Shown here: piece after piece, positions 37,029-45,521 of the stretch
How positions within the stretch are numbered: position 1 is the first letter of the stretch
How the letters are laid out: each line of letters opens with the position of its first letter
DNA from: Lachnospiraceae bacterium C7
Lineage (GTDB): Bacteria; Bacillota; Clostridia; Lachnospirales; Lachnospiraceae
DNA: 64,000 nucleotides
Direction: 5' to 3'
Assembly: GCA_900113385.1 (NCBI GenBank)
Contig: FOPE01000011.1
Location: 1 to 64,000, forward strand
The notes under the pieces: model-generated
What the model saw: only the letters and a program-made list of their open reading frames with translations
Told to the model about the DNA's origin: nothing
Databases searched by the model: none
Made by a program: the position numbers and the translations under genes

Positions 37029-38274
37029 AAAGATAGTCATTTAAAACAGGTTGCATTCCTTCATTTTCCATGTCTGAATACATATTGTCGATGCTTCGTG
37101 TATCACTAATTTCAAACTGTTCATCGCCTTCGTCTGCTCCTGTTTCCTTTCCTGTATATTTGCTTTCATGATCGCCGATTCCTGTTGATACACCTGCAGA
37201 AACCTTTGTTGCTGCGATTTTTACAATACCATTTCTAAATTCCTTTGTTTCTCTCGATGAAACTGTAATTCCAGCAAATGGTAGGAAAATTCTATATGCA
37301 CATATAATCTGACACAATTGTTTTTCATGAACATCAAGTGGATTAATTTTGTCATTATTTACAATTGGTCTAAGTCTTGGACATGAAATTGACATTTCTG
37401 CATGTGGATATTTTCTCTGTAAATAATAAACATGTAATGCAGTTGCAAGAGCATCTTTTCTAAAATTGTCTAATCCTAACAATGCTGAAAATGCTACACC
37501 TCGCATTCCACCCATAAGTGCTCTTTCCTGAGATTCAAATCTGTATGGCCATACTCTTTTATGTCCCATAAGATGAAGTGTTTCGTATTTTTTTACATTA
37601 TATGTTTCTTGGAAAACAGTAACATAATCGGCTCCACATTCTCTGAAATATCTGTAGTCATCTGAGTTAACTGGATATACTTCAAGTCCTACATTTTTGA
37701 AATATTTTTTTGCGAGTTTACAAGCTTCTCCTATATATTCAATGCTACTTTTTGCTTTGCTTTCTCCAGTTAGAATTAAGATTTCTTCCATTCCAGAGTC
37801 TGCAATAACTTTCATTTCATGTTCTATTTGTTCTTTGTTTAACTGCATTCTTTTTATGTGGTTATAACAATTAAATCCACAATAAACACAATAGTTTTCG
37901 CAATAATTTGCTATATACAATGGTGTAAAAAGATATACTGTATTACCAAAATGTTTTTGTGTTTCAAGTCTTGCTTTTTGAGCCATTTGCTCTAAAAATG
38001 GTTCTGCAGCTGGTGACAAAAATGCTTTTAAATCTTCGATACTACACCTATCATGTCTTAAAGCTCTTGCCACATCTACTGCTGTATATTGATCTGGATC
38101 ATAGTTATTCATTTCTGTTATAACTTTTTCCATTACATCTGATTTAATTCGCTCCATATTTGGAAAATATTCCATTGGATCTGTTCTTTTAGATGGATCA
38201 TTTTCAAGTTCATGTTTTTTCTGTAAAGCTGCTTCGCTTAAATATTCTGAATCAATAAGAAATTGATTTTCCAC
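37021..38274 (-). CDS. thiH: 2-iminoacetate synthase ThiH
   Basis: A 417-residue radical SAM lyase that cleaves tyrosine to dehydroglycine for thiazole synthesis. It is the oxygen-sensitive alternative to ThiO and marks an anaerobe. The cluster Cys are C125, C129 and C132 (CENYCVYCGF), followed by ILILTGESKAK, CGADYVTVFQETYN, HLMGHKRVWPYRFE and MSISCPRLRP. The N-terminal region is about 40 residues longer than in E. coli ThiH. It overlaps thiE and follows thiG by 95 bp. Confidence 0.94.
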   Translation of the reverse strand: MENQFLIDSEYLSEAALQKKHELENDPSKRTDPMEYFPNMERIKSDVMEKVITEMNNYDPDQYTAVDVARALRHDRCSIEDLKAFLSPAAEPFLEQMAQKARLETQKHFGNTVYLFTPLYIANYCENYCVYCGFNCYNHIKRMQLNKEQIEHEMKVIADSGMEEILILTGESKAKSSIEYIGEACKLAKKYFKNVGLEVYPVNSDDYRYFRECGADYVTVFQETYNVKKYETLHLMGHKRVWPYRFESQERALMGGMRGVAFSALLGLDNFRKDALATALHVYYLQRKYPHAEMSISCPRLRPIVNNDKINPLDVHEKQLCQIICAYRIFLPFAGITVSSRETKEFRNGIVKIAATKVSAGVSTGIGDHESKYTGKETGADEGDEQFEISDTRSIDNMYSDMENEGMQPVLNDYLYV

Positions 38275-38369
38275 TTTCTATTCCTTCTTTCCCTCGTTAC
38301 GTTTGCATTAGTCATTTAACATTATCGCCTTTTGACCTGTTAATCATTTCCTTTTAATTTAATATGTAT

Positions 38370-39185
38370 TTAATTTCTTAAAAAACCAGTAAGTGGATCT
38401 GAACTTTCTGCTCCTCTTGAAAGAACTCTTCCAAGTCCTGCACGATATGCCATACGTCCTGCTTCAATTGCATTTTTAAATGCTTTTGCCATCATAGGAA
38501 TATCTCCTGCTGTTGCAAGGGCTGTATTTGCCATAATTGCTGCTGCTCCCATTTCCATTGCTTCGCATGCCTGTGATGGACTACCAATTCCAGCATCAAC
38601 AATAATAGGCAAATCAATTTCATCTATCAAAATCTGAATAAACTCTTTTGTTGCAAGACCTTTATTTGATCCAATTGGTGAAGCTAGTGGCATAATACAA
38701 GCAGCTCCCGCATCTACTAAATCCCTTGCTGCATTTAAATCTGGATACATATATGGCATTACTACAAATCCATCTGCAGCAAGTTCTCTAGTTGCTTTAA
38801 TTGTTTCTTCATTATCTGGTAAAAGATATTTTGTATCTCTCATGATTTCAACTTTTACGAAATTTCCACAACCTAATTCTCTAGCAATTTTTGCAATTCT
38901 TACTGCTTCTTTTGCGTTTCTTGCTCCTGATGTATTTGGTAAAAGAGTTACATTCTTTGGAATGTAATCTAAAATATTTTCATGTTCCTTTGTATTTGCA
39001 CGTCTTACTGCAAGTGTAATAATTTCTGCTCCTGCATTTTCTACTGCTGCATTAATTAAATTTAATGAATACTTTCCTGACCCTAAAATAAAACGTGAAT
39101 TAAATTCTTTTCCCCCAATAATCAAAGGATCATTTTGTTTTGTTACTTCTACATCAAAGTTTTTTGTAACTGTTTTCTCTTCCAT
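38370..39185 (-). CDS. thiG: Thiazole synthase ThiG
   Basis: A 271-residue barrel enzyme that builds the thiazole phosphate ring from DXP, ThiS-thiocarboxylate and iminoacetate. Typical motifs are [34 protein letters not shown] (the Schiff-base Lys lies in this strand), [22 protein letters not shown] and [10 protein letters not shown]. The N-terminus carries about 15 extra residues before LIIGGKEF. Part of the TPP-regulated operon between thiF and thiH. Confidence 0.95.
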   Translation of the reverse strand: MEEKTVTKNFDVEVTKQNDPLIIGGKEFNSRFILGSGKYSLNLINAAVENAGAEIITLAVRRANTKEHENILDYIPKNVTLLPNTSGARNAKEAVRIAKIARELGCGNFVKVEIMRDTKYLLPDNEETIKATRELAADGFVVMPYMYPDLNAARDLVDAGAACIMPLASPIGSNKGLATKEFIQILIDEIDLPIIVDAGIGSPSQACEAMEMGAAAIMANTALATAGDIPMMAKAFKNAIEAGRMAYRAGLGRVLSRGAESSDPLTGFLRN

Positions 39186-39252
39186 CTCTTAATTCCTCTT
39201 TCTTAGTGTAGTGTTAATATTTATATTTATATTCTGAATTGGTTATTTCATT

Positions 39253-39918
39253 TTACAACTCATCTTTTCCTGCTATAAGTCTAATAACTGTCATAGCTTG
39301 ATGTGATGCACATGTGCAAACTCGTGGAGCAAAAAGTCCATCGCCTTCTGCTAAATCACTGATTTGGTCCCCACACAAGTAAAAATTTTTGCCAATTCTT
39401 TTTGTCTTTATACTATTAGAACTATCTATTCCTGCCATACCTGATGCAGCAACTAGCTTTTTTTTAGGAAAATTCATTAATACATTTTCCACAAGCATTG
39501 CTTTTTGGTCTGGTCTATCAAAAGCTTCGCAAATTATGGCATCATCTTTTAAAAGATTCTGTACATTTTCTGGTGTAATTTTTATATAATCTAGTTTTAA
39601 TTCTACGTATGGATATATCATTTCTAAGGTTTTAGCTAAAGCCTTTGGTTTTGGTTCTCCTAATTGATTTACAAAATATTGTTGTCTATTTAAATTAGAA
39701 ATATCTACATCATCAAAATCAATTAAATGTAAATGTCTAATTCCTGCTCTTGCAAGCATTACAGCAATATTAGAACCTAATCCTCCTAACCCGCAAATAG
39801 CCACTTTAGCTTCACTTAATTTTTTTTGAAGTTCTGCTCCATGACGTTTAGCTAAAGCCTCATCTAGGACTTCTTTTGTAATGTTCTTTGTTTGCTTTAT
39901 TGTGTTTATTTCTTCCAT
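39253..39918 (-). CDS. thiF: ThiS adenylyltransferase ThiF
   Basis: A 221-residue E1-like enzyme that adenylates the C-terminal glycine of ThiS. A nucleotide-binding loop (AICGLGGLGSNIAVMLARAG), HLIDFDDVDISNLNRQQYF with the conserved Arg, and a late CTCASHQ motif are visible. It is shorter than MoeB and lacks the CxxC zinc pairs of longer E1 proteins, as in the clostridial ThiF group. Two nt separate its start from the end of thiS, so translation is probably coupled. Confidence 0.93.
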   Translation of the reverse strand: MEEINTIKQTKNITKEVLDEALAKRHGAELQKKLSEAKVAICGLGGLGSNIAVMLARAGIRHLHLIDFDDVDISNLNRQQYFVNQLGEPKPKALAKTLEMIYPYVELKLDYIKITPENVQNLLKDDAIICEAFDRPDQKAMLVENVLMNFPKKKLVAASGMAGIDSSNSIKTKRIGKNFYLCGDQISDLAEGDGLFAPRVCTCASHQAMTVIRLIAGKDEL

Positions 39919-39920
39919 TA

Positions 39921-40115
39921 TCAGCCTCCGCCTACAAAGCTTATTACTTCTACTACATCTCCGGCCTGTAAAAGTGTTTCACCGTATGTATCCTTAGAAA
40001 CAATTTCTTCATTTCTTTCTACTACAACTCTAGCAGAATCAAAATTCATTTCCTCTAATACAACAGATATACTTTTTCCCTCTATGGCCTTTTTTTCTCC
40101 ATTGATTGTAACCAT
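39921..40115 (-). CDS. thiS: Sulfur carrier protein ThiS
   Basis: A 64-residue ubiquitin-fold carrier. It ends VISFVGGG, giving the C-terminal glycines that are adenylated by ThiF and turned into a thiocarboxylate. The ATG at 40115 follows AGGAG at 40122-40126. A longer reading from 40157 would overlap the leader terminator and is rejected. First gene of the operon. Confidence 0.93.
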   Translation of the reverse strand: MVTINGEKKAIEGKSISVVLEEMNFDSARVVVERNEEIVSKDTYGETLLQAGDVVEVISFVGGG

Positions 40116-40134
40116 ATTTTTCTCCTTTTCCCTA

Positions 40135-40172
40135 TAAAAAAAGCACTCCAAAATCAAACTTCTGGGGTGCTA
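40135..40172 (-). terminator. Second leader terminator, directly before thiS
   Basis: On the minus strand AGCACCCCAGAA pairs with the TTTGGAGTGCT side (11 bp, one mismatch), followed by seven T and then the thiS ribosome site. Its 5' arm AGCACCC is exactly complementary to GGGTGCT at the 5' end of the TPP aptamer (40413-40407). Confidence 0.7.
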
Positions 40173-40234
40173 ATTTTTGCATTTTCTTTAAAACGTCTAC
40201 CATTTTCTATCACATTACTTAGAGCCTAACAAAT

Positions 40235-40269
40235 AAAAAAACGCTAGGCCCCAATTTCGGTTCCTAGCG
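40235..40269 (-). terminator. First leader terminator of the thi operon
   Basis: CGCTAGG / CCTAGCG stem with a 14-nt loop, followed by seven T on the minus strand. It lies about 55 nt after the TPP aptamer and is the expected expression platform. Between them (40281-40320), ATGTAGATT/AATCTACAT form a stem capped by an inner TAGC-GAAA-GCTA hairpin. Confidence 0.85.
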
Positions 40270-40324
40270 CTGTATTACAATGTAGATTATTTAGCTTTCG
40301 CTATTCCTTGAATCTACATATTCA

Positions 40325-40416
40325 ATGCATGTTATTTCCCTACGTTGGCATTATCCAAATCAGGTTATAGGTTTAAGCTTTCGCTTTCTCTCAGCCCATT
40401 ACTATGAGCACCCTTT
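40325..40416 (-). ncRNA. TPP riboswitch
   Basis: The minus strand carries the THI-box core: GGGTGCTC, then GGGCTGAGA, then ACCTGAT-TTGGATAATGCCA and CGTAGGGAAATAACATGC. All conserved internal-loop bases of the TPP aptamer are recognisable. It precedes thiS-thiF-thiG-thiH-thiE-thiC, which TPP should switch off through premature termination. Confidence 0.96.
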
Positions 40417-40434
40417 TTTATTTAATTCTAAATT

Positions 40435-40462
40435 ATTATATCATATTTCAAAATATTTTCAA
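40435..40462 (-). promoter_or_regulatory. Promoter of the thi operon
   Basis: TTGAAA (40462-40457), a 16-bp spacer and TATAAT (40440-40435), ending about 20 nt before the TPP aptamer. From 40463 to 40670 no gene is visible. Confidence 0.75.
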
Positions 40463-40670
40463 TAGTTTATCACTATTTTCTGTCATTTTCTATTGTTTTT
40501 TTAAAAATCCACAGATGATAAACCTGCTTTATGTTAATCACGCAACACAAGATAATTCCTATTATGCATGTTCGTATATAATCTGACTGACGTGGCTTAA
40601 GATCTGGGATTATAACTTTATCTAATTATCATTGTAAACATATGTTATTTTGACATCCATGTCTAAAAGC

Positions 40671-40703
40671 AAAAAACCACCCTAGGATTTCTCCTAAGAT
40701 GGC
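40671..40703 (-). terminator. Terminator of the phosphoketolase gene
   Basis: GCCATCTTAGGA pairs with TCCTAGGGTGGT through G-U wobbles around a GAAA loop, then a T run on the minus strand. Confidence 0.8.
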
Positions 40704-40806
40704 TTCTTACTTTTCCCTAAATTCTTTTTTATTACCTTAAATTTCTTTATAATATAATATTAATTCTTTTCATTATTGTTTAGAAATCACAACTGATTAC
40801 ACCAAA

Positions 40807-43197
40807 TTAGTTTTGGCCTTCCCATTTCCAGTTAGCAACTTCTGGAAGATCTAAGCCATACTCGTGGATGTACTGTTTGTGCTCTACAAGTTTGTCGCTC
40901 ATCTTCTGATATAAATATGTTCCCTTGTTTCCAAGCTGTGGTAACTGAAGTAATACATCTTGTACTAAGTGGAAACGATCTACATCGTTTTGTACTCTTA
41001 CATCGAATGGCGTTGTAATTGTACCTTCTTCTTTATATCCTTCTACGTGAAGGTTTCTATTGTGACGACGATATGTTAACTCGTGGATAAGTGTTGGATA
41101 TCCGTGGAAGTTGAAGATAATTGGTTTATCTTTTGTGAATAACATATCGTATTCAGCGTCTGTTAAGCCGTGTGGATGCTCATCGTGTGGCTGTAATTTG
41201 AATAAGTCAACTACGTTGATTACACGAATCTTAAGTTCTGGCATTTCTTTGTTTAAGATAGAAACTGCTGCCAATGTCTCAAGTGTTGGTGTCTCACCTG
41301 CACATGCCATAACAACATCTGGTTCCTGACCTTGATCATTTGAAGCCCAATCCCAAACACTGATACCTTGTGAACAATGTTTAACTGCCTGCTCCATTGT
41401 TAACCATTGTGGTCTTGGATGTTTAGAAGCAACGATTACGTTTACATAGTTACGGCTACGTAAGCAGTGATCCATTGTTGATAATAAGCAGTTAGCATCT
41501 GGTGGAAGATATAAACGAACAACATCTGCTTTTTTGTTAGCGATGTGATCCATGAATCCTGGATCCTGATGTGTAAATCCGTTATGATCCTGCTGCCATA
41601 CTGTTGAGCTTAAGATTAAGTTAAGTGAAGAAATTTTCTCTCTCCATGGTAACTGGTTACATACTTTTAACCATTTAGCGTGCTGAGCAACCATTGAATC
41701 AATGATTCTCATGAATGCTTCGTAACTAGCGAAGAATCCGTGACGACCTGTTAATAAGTATCCTTCTAACCAACCTTCACATAAGTGCTCTGAAAGCATT
41801 GAATCCATTACACGACCATCTGTCTCTAAGAATTCATCTGTATCTAATGTCTTAGCATTCCAAACTCTGTTTGTAGCCTCAAAGATGTGGTTCAAACGGT
41901 TTGATAATGTTTCATCTGGTCCGAATACACGGAAGTTTCTTTCATCTTTATTTAATTTGATAACGTCACGGATGAAGTTACCAAGTTCGATCATATCCTG
42001 TCCGTCTTTTGCACCTGGAGCTGTTACGTCAAATGCATATTTACGGAAGTCTGGCATACGAAGATCACGACGTAATAATCCACCATTAGCGTGTGGGTTA
42101 GAACCAAGTCTTCTATCTCCAACTGGAGTTAACTCTTTAAGTTCTGGAATTAAACGACCTTTTTCATCGAATAATTCTTCTGGTTTATAGCTCTTTAACC
42201 AATCTGTTAAGATCTGTAAGTGCTCTGGTTTATCCATCATGATAGGTACCTGGTGAGCACGGAAGCTATTTTCAATCTGAAGTCCGTCTACTACCTTAGG
42301 ACCTGTCCATCCCTTAGGAGTACGAAGAATAACCATTGGCCATTGTGGACGAGTTGAATCGCCAGTTGTACGAGCATGCTCTTGAATAGCTTTGATTTCT
42401 TCGATTACTGTATCCAATGTTTCTGCCATCTTGCGGTGCATTGTCATTGGATCGTCGCCTTCTACGAAGTATGGTTTCCAACCACATCCTTCGAAGAATT
42501 TCTCAACTTCCTCGTGTGACATACGAGCAAATACTGTTGGGTTTGCAATTTTATATCCATTCATGTGTAAGATAGGCAATACTGCACCATCTGAGATTGG
42601 ATTTAAGAATTTATTTGACTGCCATGAAGTTGCAAGTGGGCCAGTCTCAGCTTCACCATCACCTACTACTACTGTAGCAATTAAATCTGGGTTATCAAAT
42701 ACAGCTCCGAATCCGTGAGCGATTGAGTAACCTAACTCACCACCTTCGTTGATTGAACCTGGTGTTTCAGGTGCACAGTGGCTTGGTACTCCGCCTGGGA
42801 ATGAGAATTGTTTACATAATTTCTGTAAACCATCCATATCCTCGCTGATATTTGGATAAACTTCGCTATATGAACCTTCAAGGTATGTATTAGCGATAAA
42901 GAAGTTTCCGCCGTGTCCTGGACCTGATAATAAAATCATGTCTAAGTCATAACGTTTAATTTCTCTGTTTAAGTGTGTATAAATAAAGTTCTGTCCTGGT
43001 ACTGTTCCCCAATGACCTACGATCTTCTTTTTAATGTCATCCATTGTTAATTCTCTTCTGAGAAGTGGATCGTCTAATAAGTATAACTGAGCAGCTGATA
43101 AATAGTTTGCTGCACGCCAGTAGGCGTTCATCTTTGTAAGGAGTTCGTCTGTAATTGGTCCTTGCTCTTCACAAGTAATTTTCTTTGTTTCTTCCAT
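40807..43197 (-). CDS. xfp: Xylulose-5-phosphate/fructose-6-phosphate phosphoketolase
   Basis: A 796-residue TPP enzyme that splits xylulose-5-phosphate (or fructose-6-phosphate) with phosphate into acetyl phosphate plus glyceraldehyde-3-phosphate (or erythrose-4-phosphate). Family motifs include [17 protein letters not shown], the TPP site [50 protein letters not shown] and [17 protein letters not shown]. Full length. Codon use is strongly biased toward preferred codons, which suggests high expression. Its cofactor is the product of the neighbouring thi operon. The gene is monocistronic with its own promoter. Confidence 0.97.
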   Translation of the reverse strand: MEETKKITCEEQGPITDELLTKMNAYWRAANYLSAAQLYLLDDPLLRRELTMDDIKKKIVGHWGTVPGQNFIYTHLNREIKRYDLDMILLSGPGHGGNFFIANTYLEGSYSEVYPNISEDMDGLQKLCKQFSFPGGVPSHCAPETPGSINEGGELGYSIAHGFGAVFDNPDLIATVVVGDGEAETGPLATSWQSNKFLNPISDGAVLPILHMNGYKIANPTVFARMSHEEVEKFFEGCGWKPYFVEGDDPMTMHRKMAETLDTVIEEIKAIQEHARTTGDSTRPQWPMVILRTPKGWTGPKVVDGLQIENSFRAHQVPIMMDKPEHLQILTDWLKSYKPEELFDEKGRLIPELKELTPVGDRRLGSNPHANGGLLRRDLRMPDFRKYAFDVTAPGAKDGQDMIELGNFIRDVIKLNKDERNFRVFGPDETLSNRLNHIFEATNRVWNAKTLDTDEFLETDGRVMDSMLSEHLCEGWLEGYLLTGRHGFFASYEAFMRIIDSMVAQHAKWLKVCNQLPWREKISSLNLILSSTVWQQDHNGFTHQDPGFMDHIANKKADVVRLYLPPDANCLLSTMDHCLRSRNYVNVIVASKHPRPQWLTMEQAVKHCSQGISVWDWASNDQGQEPDVVMACAGETPTLETLAAVSILNKEMPELKIRVINVVDLFKLQPHDEHPHGLTDAEYDMLFTKDKPIIFNFHGYPTLIHELTYRRHNRNLHVEGYKEEGTITTPFDVRVQNDVDRFHLVQDVLLQLPQLGNKGTYLYQKMSDKLVEHKQYIHEYGLDLPEVANWKWEGQN

Positions 43198-43242
43198 TGT
43201 TGTTTAGCCTTTCCTAAAATATTTTAACTTTTTTTCAAATAC

Positions 43243-43270
43243 ATTGTATCATGTTTTGGGAATTAATCAA
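43243..43270 (-). promoter_or_regulatory. Promoter of phosphoketolase
   Basis: TTGATT (43270-43265), a 16-bp spacer and TACAAT (43248-43243) on the minus strand. AGGAAAGG is the ribosome site. Confidence 0.65.
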
Positions 43271-43669
43271 TAGAAATATTAAAAACAATTTTATTTTGTT
43301 AGAATTGAACAATTTTCCAGATTTTTTTTGACTATTTTTTCCAAAATAAATTGAAGTATTTTGCTTTTTTATAGTTGTTTTCAAATTATTTTAGTTTTTA
43401 TTATAAGCATAACTAATACTTCTATAATATATTCTTTTAGATTTTTTTAAAATTAATCAATTTTAATTCTTGTTTTTTAGTTATATTTTGTTTTTTCTCC
43501 ATATTATGTTTTTAAAAATCTAATTTGTATTATTATTTACTTATTAAAAGCGGTTAGGGGGAGTTTCCATTTTTATATTTTTTTAATGGTTTTTATTTAT
43601 CTTTTATAAAACGGTTTTAAGCGCTAATATTTTTGCTATTTTTAGTTAATTTTTTTTATTAAAACCTTT

Positions 43670-43730
43670 TTGTCATTTTTTTGTCAATTTTGTCAAGTCT
43701 ATTGACAGTTTCCTTTAATTTTTATATTCT
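43670..43730 (+). promoter_or_regulatory. Promoter of the RiPP operon with upstream TTGTCA direct repeats
   Basis: TTGACA (43702-43707), a 17-bp spacer and TATTCT (43725-43730). Upstream, TTGTCA occurs at 43670, 43681 and 43690, about one helical turn apart, ending just before the -35 box. This looks like an activator site. The rest of 43271-43669 is very AT-rich with no gene. Confidence 0.6.
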
Positions 43731-43801
43731 ATTTCTATACTAGTTTTTATGAATATTCATGTAGGATATTGCTAGTAAATAAAAATTAGGAGGACACTAT
43801 T

Positions 43802-43927
43802 ATGAAAAACTTAAACAATAATCTTTGGACAGATATTTCTGTAGAAGAAATGGAGACAAGAGAAGAATTTTGTTTCTGGAATGGATGTTTTAATTTTTCT
43901 TGCTTCTGTTTCACATTTAATTGGTAA
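43802..43927 (+). CDS. RiPP precursor peptide with four Cys-Phe pairs (41 aa)
   Basis: A 41-residue peptide gene too short for ordinary gene finding, with a strong AGGAGG at 43788-43793. Residues 1-22 form a polar acidic leader (LWTDISVEEMETREE). Residues 23-41 are FCFWNGCFNFSCFCFTFNW: four Cys (24, 29, 34, 36), each followed by Phe, with seven Phe and two Trp in 19 residues. The leader/core division and the location just upstream of a radical SAM/SPASM enzyme, a membrane protease and an exporter mark it as a ribosomally made, modified peptide. Cys are the likely sites of thioether linkage. I know no named precursor family with this pattern. Confidence 0.82.
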   Translation: MKNLNNNLWTDISVEEMETREEFCFWNGCFNFSCFCFTFNW

Positions 43928-43979
43928 TCATTTTACCTTTTAACACTCAACACTAACGACATTAAAAATGTCTATTTTT

Positions 43980-44015
43980 ATCTGTCGCCAAATTCTTCAT
44001 TTTTTGGCGACAGAT
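43980..44015 (+). terminator. Intercistronic hairpin between precursor and maturase
   Basis: A perfect 13-bp stem ATCTGTCGCCAAA / TTTGGCGACAGAT (43980-43992/44003-44015) with a 10-nt loop. Only a weak T stretch follows, so it may act as a leaky terminator or a 3' stabiliser that raises precursor over enzyme levels. Such hairpins are common after RiPP precursor genes. Confidence 0.75.
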
Positions 44016-44077
44016 TTATGCCTAGTAGGGCATATTTCTATGTTAATCACAAATCAATTTTTATCGAGGAATTTTTT

Positions 44078-45472
44078 ATGACTACATTTACCAAATATTT
44101 TTTATTATATAGAATAAAAGACGACAACCATCTATTAATCAATACTTTTACTGGAGCACTTGATATTGTAGATGATAAAGCTGCTAAGCAAATTGAGGAG
44201 TTTTCTAATGGAGATTTATCTGCTATAGCACCTTCAGATCCACTTTTTAACCAGTTAAAGCAGCGTGGATACCTATTCACTGAAAAAGATGGCGAGAAAA
44301 AACTTATTGCTAAAGCAAAGGCCTATGATGATTTTTTGTATGATCAATCTTTCTGTGGTGAATTCATTATTTTACCTACCCTAGGTTGTAACTTGCGATG
44401 CACCTACTGCTTCGAAGATAATGACCAACATATTAATCTTAAAGAAATGTCTATGGAGCAACTTCACACAATATTAGACTATATTTCCCAAGTCAAAAAA
44501 GAAAACCACCTTAAGCTAAAAAACAAAAATCAAAAATTAAAAATTCGTATTTTTGGTGGAGAACCTCTTTTACCAAAAAATCGCAATATTGTAGAAGAAA
44601 TTTTACGTTTTAGCAAGGCTAATGATATTGAAGTAAACATCGTATCCAACGGTACTCTTATTGACTTTTATATGGATCTTTTAACTGAATATCGTGACGT
44701 TTTAAATATCCAAATCACTTTAGATGGTCAAAAAGAAATACATGATTGTCGCCGTATAAAGGCTGATGGTTCTGGTACTTTTGACATGATTTGTAAAAAT
44801 ATAAATAAATTAATTGCCAACAATATTAGAATAGCTTTACGTGTAAATGTTGATGCAGACAATATTAACGGATTGCCTGATCTTTATAAAATTATTCAAG
44901 AAAACGGTTGGGATAAATCTGCTCATATTTTGCCTTACGCATCTCCTGTAGTAGATTTTTCTAGTCAATCCACTACTACCTTAGAGGAATCTGAGCTTTT
45001 AGATGGATTAATCCGCAATGGCTATAAAACCGATGGTTCTGGTATTATAAAATTTGTTGTATCACCTTGTATTGGATACCTAAATCAATTTTTTAATCCA
45101 GCTTCCAAAAACAACTTTTGTAAAACTCATTACTGTGGTGCTACTTCAAAAACTGAGCTTTGCTTTTCACCTGATGGCTTAATCACTAGTTGCCTTACCT
45201 ACAGTGGCAAAGGGAAGCACAGTATCGGACATTTCGATGAAAATGGGGTTTATTTCGACAAAAACAGCTACGATAAATGGACAAAACGTTCTGTATTTAA
45301 CATTCCAAAATGTAAAGAATGCAAATACGCTTTTGTTTGTGGTGGCGGTTGTCCTATTAAAGCTCTTGATCAAAATGGATCTATGGATGACACAGTTTGT
45401 AGCGATATAAAAAATACAATCGACTTATATGTCAAAAAAATTATTATTAAACAATTAGAAAAACGCTTATAA
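44078..45472 (+). CDS. Radical SAM/SPASM peptide maturase
   Basis: A 464-residue enzyme expected to install radical crosslinks, most likely Cys thioethers, in the adjacent precursor. Residues 1-75 are a small RRE-like domain. The SAM cluster Cys are C104, C108 and C111 (CNLRCTYC), with FGGEPLL at 159-165. The SPASM domain is complete: C353-x13-G-x4-C372, then C412-x2-C415-x5-C421-x3-C425, then C441, enough for two auxiliary clusters, plus an extra C362. The ATG at 44078 follows GAGGA (44066-44070). An in-frame ATG at 44018 overlaps the hairpin and lacks a ribosome site. The complete SPASM set distinguishes it from the YydG epimerase. Confidence 0.9.
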   Translation: MTTFTKYFLLYRIKDDNHLLINTFTGALDIVDDKAAKQIEEFSNGDLSAIAPSDPLFNQLKQRGYLFTEKDGEKKLIAKAKAYDDFLYDQSFCGEFIILPTLGCNLRCTYCFEDNDQHINLKEMSMEQLHTILDYISQVKKENHLKLKNKNQKLKIRIFGGEPLLPKNRNIVEEILRFSKANDIEVNIVSNGTLIDFYMDLLTEYRDVLNIQITLDGQKEIHDCRRIKADGSGTFDMICKNINKLIANNIRIALRVNVDADNINGLPDLYKIIQENGWDKSAHILPYASPVVDFSSQSTTTLEESELLDGLIRNGYKTDGSGIIKFVVSPCIGYLNQFFNPASKNNFCKTHYCGATSKTELCFSPDGLITSCLTYSGKGKHSIGHFDENGVYFDKNSYDKWTKRSVFNIPKCKECKYAFVCGGGCPIKALDQNGSMDDTVCSDIKNTIDLYVKKIIIKQLEKRL

Positions 45473-45521
45473 CCAATTAAAAGACACAATAAAAGTATAA
45501 TATTAAATAAAGGGTATATTT

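Noticed and set aside
44018-44077. Upstream in-frame ATG of the radical SAM maturase
   Set aside because: It lies at the foot of the intercistronic hairpin, has no ribosome site, and adds 20 residues not typical of the family; the ATG at 44078 has GAGGA.
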